Positions 56,471 through 64,000 of a stretch of 64,000 bases of DNA are shown in pieces (position 1 is the stretch's first letter; the number at the start of each line of letters is the position of its first letter). The notes below the pieces were generated by a model that saw only the letters and a program-made list of their open reading frames with translations, had not been told where the DNA came from and searched no databases. The stretch lies in contig CP142453.1 of NCBI GenBank assembly GCA_038049695.1, forward strand, positions 110,704,501-110,768,500, in the 5' to 3' direction. This stretch comes from Cinnamomum chago. Lineage: Eukaryota > Streptophyta > Magnoliopsida > Laurales > Lauraceae. Made by a program: the position numbers and the translations under genes.

Positions 56471-59400
56471 TGTAATGCCCCAATTTCGGATACAAATAAA
56501 GTCATTCGAATATCTGAAGTTGGCACGCTACTTCCCGGAAAAATCCGAGAACTTCCAAGATCGTAGGTCCGCAGTGAGGTCCAATTTAAAACTTTTGGAC
56601 GATATACTAACATTAGTTAAATTGCGGAAGCATAGCAATTAATGCGGAAGCAAGGAGTATCAATATATGTATTAAATGAGAGCTGAACAACAGTCTAGTT
56701 TAAAGGTGTTAAATGTTAAGAGCAAATGTTAATTACATTTATGATCACTACCCGGCTCGCTTACAAAATTCTCTCAAACCCAAATTAAAGTAATCTCTCA
56801 AAACCCTGGTAGTAGCTCTCCGTCCTCCGGCTCGATATCGAGGTCGGCCGGGCCCCACGCGAACTCTCCAGCTACGGGCGCTTCTACGAGCGCAAGCGCA
56901 TCCTCTGCGATCTCTGGGTCAAGGTCTAAGCACCAAAAATGGGTCAGATCTAAAAGATCTGGCAAGTCACAGTATACAAATAACATAGGACATATATATC
57001 AAATGAATAGAGACAGGTATATAAATTAAGGAGTAACAAGGTAAATGAACTAGGCAGTTGAGCAAGATAAGCATATAGAATCAGGATAAATATACAACAT
57101 CTAATCTACTACAAAATGGCACATTCACACGAGCTGGAATACCGCGGGATATTATGCCGCGGCCCTCCCATACTGAACACAGTTGCGGCGGGGAATCTCA
57201 CCAGTGCTGGGAATTACTAATCCCGCAAATCACTCATCAATCTCATCACACTCATCACTCAAAGACCGGACCCGGTATCACACCATCCGTCTTAACAACA
57301 TAGCTCATCATGATAGCTTCTCAACACTCATAATAGCTCCTACCGGGGATGATCAGTCCACAGGCTGAGCTTAAATCAACCGAGTGAATGTCTATGCCGA
57401 CTCAAGAATTACTCTAAGGGTCTGTGTCTGTTTAGGCTTTGCCTTGCGTGAACAAGGTCCTAACCAAGTCTCTAAGAGGTTCAACTATCAATCAGTCCAT
57501 GGATTACAATCCACGTCCAAGTCCACTCGTTGGATCCATACCAAGGCCCATCAGCACATGGCCTGGTCTAAAACAGTCCAAACGAGGCATCATATCCATT
57601 TCTACTGATAAACAACTCCTAATCCATAAGGAGTTATAATTTCCAATATAAACTACCTCTCCAATCTAAGGGTTCACATAACCATACTTAGGCCCAATAA
57701 AGGCCCGCCTAGCCACAGACACGGGTCAGTGTTCTTCTATTCATAACATCGGGTCACCTCTAAGATATCCTAGGTTCAGGTCATCCATTTCCATTAATTA
57801 ACAGTTAACAGCTACACTAAAGATCTAATAATGACAGTAATAAACAAGGTGAAGTGTGAACTTCAATATGAGAATCAATAGGGAAATACAACAGTTCAAT
57901 CCTAAGTAATGGACCACATTCAGATTCAGGTCCATCTCCGGTAATTAGATCTCTAAATGAAGTCTCAGATGCCAAAGGATACTGTGTTTGGTGCTCCTGA
58001 GGTTACGGGCATCATTGACAACGTTTAAGGCTCTAATCATCTTAGATTAACGACCAAAACCCTAATCAGTGGTCCCCACGAGTCAAGGTTGAGCCACACC
58101 ATTGACTCGGGCTTAGTACATTGATAAATGTCCATTTGGATGGTCAATGGGCCCCACAAATGATCACAACTCCTAAATGTTGAAAACTGGAAAATCAGGA
58201 TTTCCCAGTGTGCTCGGTCGACCTGGCACAGGCTGGGTCGACCCGGCACACTGGGGGTTGACCCCCAGGTTGACCTGGTGTGCAGTGTGCTCGGTCGACC
58301 TCCTGGCCTGGTGGGTCGACCGAGTGCACTGGAAAATCTGGTTCAGGCCTCCTGGAAGACTTAATTTGTTTTCAAAGGTTCCCAATGTGTCCGATCAACC
58401 TCCTGGCCTGGGTGGTTGACCGCATACACCAAAAACCTTGGAAAGAGTGATGTCCCAGCTTTCAGACATTTTCCACTGCATTTCTTGTGTTTCAGGAGAA
58501 AATCCAACTTTCAGTCATTTCCTGCAAAAATAGTGTACCCGGGTCGACCTGGGCAGGGCCAGGTCGACCTGGCACACAGGATGTCTGGGTTCAGGTGAAA
58601 GACCAACTCTCAGTTGATTTCTGCAGAAAACAGTGTCCCCGGTCGACCTGGGCAGGGCCCGGTCGACCGGGTACACTGAAAACTTAGTCTACAGGATTTT
58701 TCTAATTAGGAGTTGTTTTCTGCAGAAACAGTGTACCCGGGTCAACCTGGGCAGGGCTAGGTCGACCTGGCACACACAAAATCAGTTCTGCAGAAATTTT
58801 CTAACTGGGACTTGGTTCTGCAGGTTTTAGTATACTCGACCTGGCACACTGCAAAAATCTTGCAGAACCCAGTTTTCGGGATTTTTCCATTTTCAACCCG
58901 ATTTCCCACCAAAACACCTCCAATCACTCCCAAATTTCACCAAATCATTGAAAAACACAAAACCACTACAATGCCCATCATCCAACACCAATTAGGCCCA
59001 TTGATCTTCCAAATGGGGTGAAAACCCATCCATCAATGTCCAACCATCCATCTATTCTAAGCTCAATGTTGTTTCTAACACATGAAAATAACTGAACTAA
59101 AATTAAATGAATGAAATGCAACAGAATATACAACCTAAGTTAAAAGTATAATGCACTTGCCTTTGATGGAGTAGAAGGTTGTAGAGAGAGATAGAGAAAT
59201 AGAGAACCAAATCCAAGCTAATCCAAGAAGAAGATGAGGATGAAGATGTTGCAGCTCCTAAGTATATTTCTCCAGCACAACAGTAGCTCAACTCTTAGGG
59301 AAGAAATGAGAGAGAAAGAAGAGGGAAATGAGAGAGGAATAGTTGCTAGGGTTTTTCTTGGGATTAGTGCTGGTTTTATAGATCTGGGGGAGTGGCTAAT

Positions 59401-59743
59401 GACTGAAATGGCCTTTGAGGTTGTATAGGATTAGGGTTAGGGTTAGGGGTAATTAGGTCTTTAGGTGGGGAAGATTCTAGAATGGTGCTTTTAGGAAAAA
59501 CCCCCTATTGTAAACATTATTAACAAGCTAGGGCCCCAACACACTACTAACCCTAGAATTGCAAAAGGACCCTACTAACTCAATTAAGCTTGTCTAACTA
59601 CAACTTAGGAAAATCTATCCAATTACCCTCACTAACCCACTAATTAGCATAATTAGCCACTAATTAATATAATTAGCCAATAATTAGCAATAATTAGTAT
59701 TTAAAATATCAATTTGAGGGCCCACAAGGGGTGGGGCCTCACA
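56471..59743 (-). mobile_element. 3.3 kb solo LTR with paired palindromes, nested in the LINE
   Basis: It runs TGTAATGCCCC...GGGGCCTCACA with a perfect duplication GGGTG (56466-56470 and 59744-59748). The end style (GGGGCATTACA on the minus strand) and a minus-strand TATA box (CTATAAAACC, about 59370-59382) followed by a CT-rich leader give a minus orientation. No coding or priming site is present. Twelve GGTCGACC-type palindromes lie at 58216-58767. Confidence 0.88.
58216..58767. repeat. array of paired GGTCGACC palindromes
   Basis: Perfect copies start at 58216, 58236, 58293, 58314, 58542, 58562, 58641, 58661 and 58760. Imperfect copies lie near 58395 (GATCAACC), 58416 (GGTTGACC) and 58740 (GGTCAACC). 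They form six pairs with starts 20 or 21 bp apart. The spacer often reads TGGGCAGGGCC or TCCTGGCCTGG. Confidence 0.93.
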
Positions 59744-60080
59744 GGGTGGGCAGTAGGCCATTGGCCTCACAATTTCTTTCTTTTTTTTTCATTGTGCAAG
59801 GGATGGACAATGTATGGCTATTAGCTATTTGAGCAGATCAGGTGGGCAAACTTTTTGGAGTCCTATTTTAGAAGGAACCTTTTGAAGAAGTCTTGGCTTC
59901 TTTCATTGATGGAGGTCGTTGCTGGGTTCTGTTCCAGACAGTGGTAGTGATTGTAGGGTTTGGATGGCAGAGGTGGATGGCCCTTTTTATGTTTCTTCTC
60001 TGTTTTCAACTCTAATTATGAGTTCATCCTTGGTCTCTCCTTCAAGCCTTCTTTGGTATGCTGAAGCTCCTAGGGTCTTA
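59744..60080 (+). pseudogene. LINE ORF2, middle part
   Basis: This is LINE sequence between the two insertions, leading to YAEAPRVL, the start of the zinc-binding region, which resumes after the DNA transposon as AFAWTSLLG at 62195. Confidence 0.75.
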
Positions 60081-62190
60081 GGGTGTGTTTGGTTCCGCTC
60101 ATTGAAAGTTAGTGGTACTTTTCTAAAAGTAACTTCAAAAGAGCTACTTCTTCAAAGTAGCTTTTTAAAAGAAAATGTTGTTTGGTTAATTCAACTTTTG
60201 TATTTTTTTTTAATAATAAAAGCATCCAAATTTGTTTGGTTAGACATGCAAAACCTATCTTTAATCATATAATATTCAAACAAGTCATTATATTTTTTTA
60301 TAAAAATAAATTGGAGAATATGAAGAAGCCTTGTAATTAAATAAAGTGCCCCACATAAAATTATGATGTGTTGTTTTATGTGGCCCCCAACTCAAAACTA
60401 CTTGGATTTAGCAATTTTACAAAAGTAACTTCTAAGAATTTAAAATTTTAATATCATGTTGGCTTCAATACATTTAAAAACCGCACTATATTTGGAAAAA
60501 TAATGTAACCATGAATCATGTATACGACACAAATTGAAAGTACATAATTTGGTGGTTGAAGGCGACTTTTCATTGTTGTGAAAAAAAAAAAAAACTATAA
60601 TGAAACCTTAGTTTTGACTTTAGCCATGGAAGTGGCTCGACAGTGAAATATAAATCCCAGCTTATACTCGTTGTATTGAGGTGCTCTGACATATTCAAAT
60701 TTAAATAAATGAAATTATCAAGTTTTTTATCCATTTATACTTAATTTTTTTTTAAAATAAATGATTTTCACATTCTTCAAAGTTCTTAAAATCAATTGAT
60801 TTGTTTGGACCAGACAAAGGATTATGCTAAATTGTTCTGGTTGACCTGATATTTTCTGACCTGATTACTTCCATAGTGTGGTAGCTCTAACACGCAAAAC
60901 ACTAACATAATTGTGCTTGTGCCCTCATCAAAACAATTGACTAAAGTAAGCATCTTAGATTAAAGTCTATAGCAAACCAACAAATCAAATAAAATTCATT
61001 CCATTTACAATAGTCAAATAAAATATTAGTAAGCAAGTTGTGCAGCTTTCTTCAGATTCATTAGTGAATTTGCATAACTGTGCTTTTGTAATGTATACAA
61101 TATTACATTCAACTAGCCTTCAAAGATATCTGATAAAATGAAAAGAATGGATTTCATTAAGTGTAATCACAACTGAAATCGCCAAGGTTACAAGATCATT
61201 TCTACATAAACAGGCTTACAGCCTATAAAGCTACATCGTTTGCACAAAAATTGGAGACTTACAGCCTACAAATCTAGTTTTGTGGGAGACCAAACATTAA
61301 TAAAAACTCTTTGAAGTCTTATTCGGTTTAGTCCTTGTACATGCTCAATGAGTATGCGATCTAAAATGCACCCCGACTCTTATATGTCTCTATCTTCTTA
61401 CTACATCTAGTTCATTTTTCTTGGCAAGGTCTTCTAAGCAACTAAAGGACTGGGACTTCCCTTAATAACGTCTCTAAAGCCATCTTATGCCGAAACAAAA
61501 ATATTATTCATTAAAAAAATGAATCTACCAAATGATTGTAATAATTTTTTTATGCTAGGTCACACCATCTACACCCAAGAACCCGTCTAATATAAGATCT
61601 CCAATAACAAATATCAACATCAACTTGTGACACTAAATACAATATGCTAGAGCAAAGAAATCAATTGTACCCAGACTAGACACTAAATTCACTTGAGAAC
61701 ATAGTTGTCAATTCCGTTCCGGTTTGACCCCGGCATTCCAGCCAATTGCGGTATTTTGTTCTGGAAAAGACGCGATTGAAAAATGAAAAATGAAAAATGA
61801 AAAAGCAAATATAAAAGAATACCTAAAATTGGAAAAGTGGTTGAATGCTGAAATAATACTAAAAATGCATACTTACATCACTTAAATTAAACTACACTCT
61901 ACAATTGACCATTTTCTATTTTTGTAATGGTGACTATTTTTTAGTTTTCACTACATCTAAATGGAAGTATGAAACATTGGCTGGAATGGGGCGGAATTGG
62001 TCTGCAATTGGAGTCGGAATTGGTTGAGAAGCACATACACCCTACAACCCCTCATCATGGGCAATTATTCCAAACTTGCTCATTGTTTCACGAACTGCTT
62101 TCACATCTGAGACATTGCCAACTACATCTTTCCGCCAATTTTATACATCTTAATAACCCAGGAACAATTAAAAAGTGGAACCAAACACCC
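60081..62190. mobile_element. PIF/Harbinger-like DNA transposon, non-autonomous, 2.1 kb
   Basis: The ends GGGTGTGTTTGGTTCC and GGAACCAAACACCC are inverted (one TG difference). TTA flanks both sides (60078-60080 and 62191-62193). Removing the element restores the LINE reading at the zinc-binding region, which confirms the borders. No transposase frame is seen inside. Confidence 0.85.
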
Positions 62191-63262
62191 TTAGCCTTTG
62201 CCTAGACTTCTCTTCTTGGGAAAATTCTCACTGTGGATAATCTTCGTTATTGAGGGCTGGTTATTGTGAATGTCTCTCTATGTGCTTACAAGATGCAGAA
62301 TCTGTGGATCATTTGTTCTTCAATTGTAGAATTACCTATAATTTATGTAGTAGGGTGCTAAAGTTTCTCAGCTGTCAGTGGGTTATGCCCAAACTTGGAA
62401 TCAGCTTTTTGAAGATTGGAACATGTCTATTGGTTACGCTAGACAGTTTCTTTATTGGCCATTTTGTGGGTGATCTGGAAGGAATGGAGTGCTCGTTGTT
62501 TTGAAGGGAAGTTATCTTCAGAAGATAGCATGCAAGAGAAGGTGAACTTCCTTGTGGCATTTTGGTTAAGTCCTCTTCCCCGATTTTGAAACTTCTTGAT
62601 TTCTTCTATTTTTAGAAATTGGGAGGTGGACTTTTCCCATCCTCTTCATTCCTCTCTTTTCACCATTTGGTCCCCTGCCCCTCCCCTCATGGGCTTTATA
62701 AGATGAATATTGATGGCGGCGCATTAGGCAACACAGGTGTGGTGGGCATTTGTGGCCTAATTCACGATGGCTCTGCTTCTTGTATTTTGTCTTTCCCGGG
62801 TCCAGTGGACTTTTTCTCTGTCAATGAAGCAGAACTGGTTGCTTTAAGAATTGTCTTTCGAGAAGTTACACGTCTTAATATCTACAACCTCATCATGGAA
62901 GGTGATTCTCTTTGCGCGATCAAGTGGGCTTCAGGTAGTTGCATCCCTCCCTTGAAGCTAGCTGATGTGACTGATGAGATTTGGGACATAGCAATGCGTA
63001 TCTCTACCTCTTTTTTCCATACCAAGAGACATGCCAATTCATCGGTGCACGCTCTGGCTAAGGAGATAGTTATTAGACAGTCTGCATGTTGGGGGCATCT
63101 TCTCTTGACTTTAGGCCTGTCCATCTGTTTTCAGATTTAAGCTTTGCTTTTTTCCCCTTTTTAATGTTCTTTGCTTTTCTGGGCGTTTATAGTATTTAAC
63201 TCTTATACTGTATTCAGCTTTCTTTAATAAAAGTTATCATTAAAAAAATTAAAAAAATAAAA
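62191..63262 (+). mobile_element. LINE 3' end with RNase H and A-rich tail
   Basis: The zinc-binding region (TSLLGKILTVDNLR, then DAESVDHLFFNC at about 62292-62330), the RNase H domain, then an untranslated region and an A-rich tail (about 63225-63262). Confidence 0.85.
62619..63140 (+). pseudogene. LINE RNase H domain, frame still open
   Basis: A 173-codon open frame with RNase H features: MNIDGGALGN (first Asp), VNEAELVALR (Glu), IMEGDSLCAI (Asp) and HTKRHANSSVHALAK at the end, where relatives have N..AD.LAK. It is part of the broken ORF2 and is not an independent gene. Confidence 0.85.
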
Positions 63263-63684
63263 GGAAAAGAAAGGGTCCCAGCCATGTCTTCGGATCCCAA
63301 CCACAACATATTTCCATAAGCTTCCAAAGTGTCCCCAATTCTCCACAACTACTTACTGACAGAGCTCGATTCATCAAGTGGAGATCTGAAGCCCAGACCC
63401 CGCTTCTATCTTTTTTTGCAAATGGTATCCCACTTAACAAGATGGGACTTCTTTCTAGCTTCTCTACCTTGCCACAAGAAATCCCTTTGTAATCTCTAAA
63501 TTCGCTTTACCACACCTACTGGACATTTAAAAACTGACATGAATTAAACAGGTAAATTGGATAAGGTGGCTTTAATTAGGGTAATTCTACCACCCAAGGA
63601 AAGATATTTAGATTTTCACAAAGCCAATTTGTGTTCCATCCTTTCTAGAGCCGAGTTCCTTAGAGTTGTAGGGACGTAGTTATC
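63263..63684. other. unassigned sequence, possibly LINE-like
   Basis: No certain feature is seen. Scattered words such as GGTCCCAGCCATGTCTTCGG could come from another repeat. Confidence 0.35.
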
Positions 63685-64000
63685 TGTTGCGAAGTCCCAC
63701 ATCCTACATTGCTTAAGTCTTAAGTTGGGCACGGCTTCATATACCTGTCTAGGCCTTTTACCTGTGAGCTTAAGCTTTTGGGTTGGTACATGGCTTCTTA
63801 CATGGTATCGGAGAGGGTTCCGATCCCTTCGTTCTTGTGTAGCCCATGTGGCAGGCCCATCAATGAAATCTGTTGGGCCTGCACGTGGGGGGAGTGTTGG
63901 GAAGTCCCACATCCCACATCGCCTAAGTCTTAAGTTGGACATGGCTTCATATACTTGTCTGGGCCTTCTACCTATGAGCTTAAGCTTTTGGGTTGGTACA
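63685..64000 (+). mobile_element. TRIM of a second family, cut by the window end
   Basis: LTR 1 is 63685-63802 (TGTTGCGAAGTCCCACATC...CTTCTTACA), followed at once by the primer site TGGTATCGGAGAG (63803). A purine tract (GTGGGGGGAG) precedes LTR 2, which starts at 63895 and is not finished at 64000. The left flank is TTATC. The family is unlike the TRIM at 6812 and is a type common in angiosperms. Confidence 0.85.

Noticed and set aside
58216..58767. CRISPR-like array
   Set aside because: The repeats are 8 bp palindromes with repeated, not unique, spacers and lie inside a plant LTR.

Overview
The window looks like nuclear DNA of a flowering plant. It is AT-rich, has long introns with GT-AG borders, and is crowded with plant-type repeats: Ty1/copia and Ty3/gypsy LTR elements, TRIMs, LINEs, tRNA-derived SINEs, Tourist-like MITEs and foldback MITEs. 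I cannot name the species. I see no bacterial features, CRISPR array, tRNA gene or rRNA gene.

The only host gene I can support is part of a molybdenum hydroxylase (aldehyde oxidase/xanthine dehydrogenase family) on the + strand. Ten exons between 5762 and 35610 join without any frame break into 387 codons of the molybdenum-cofactor half of the enzyme. The iron-sulfur and FAD parts should lie upstream of the window. The C-terminal part is not in the 28 kb downstream, so it is either very distant or lost. The protein is unusual: the family glycine-rich motif reads GGAYGAK instead of GGGFGGK.

Layout. 1-1909: 3' end of a copia element. 3086-5404: solo gypsy-type LTR. 5762-35610: oxidase exons, with introns holding a TRIM (6812-7330), a Tourist MITE (7484-7825), a 2.8 kb solo LTR (8352-11153), LINE and copia relics (11.8-13.9 kb), an LTR (16.0-16.8 kb), a young internally deleted copia (19796-23930), a foldback MITE cluster (27.4-28.6 kb), two SINEs, a second Tourist MITE (31490-31796) and another LTR (33.2-34.9 kb). 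37769-44316: decayed minus-strand gypsy element whose pol carries a four-LTR TRIM multimer (40567-41771). 44317-48428: copia of a second family with inverted LTRs. 48429-49155: gypsy LTR piece. 49543-54871: nearly complete, very young copia. 55225-63262: one LINE split by a 3.3 kb solo LTR and a TTA-flanked DNA transposon. 63685 to the end: a TRIM cut by the window edge.

I found no convincing new multi-gene system. The most interesting signals are the divergent oxidase, a TRIM multimer that appears to have moved as one unit, and LTRs carrying ordered arrays of short palindromes, in one case as pairs 20-22 bp apart.
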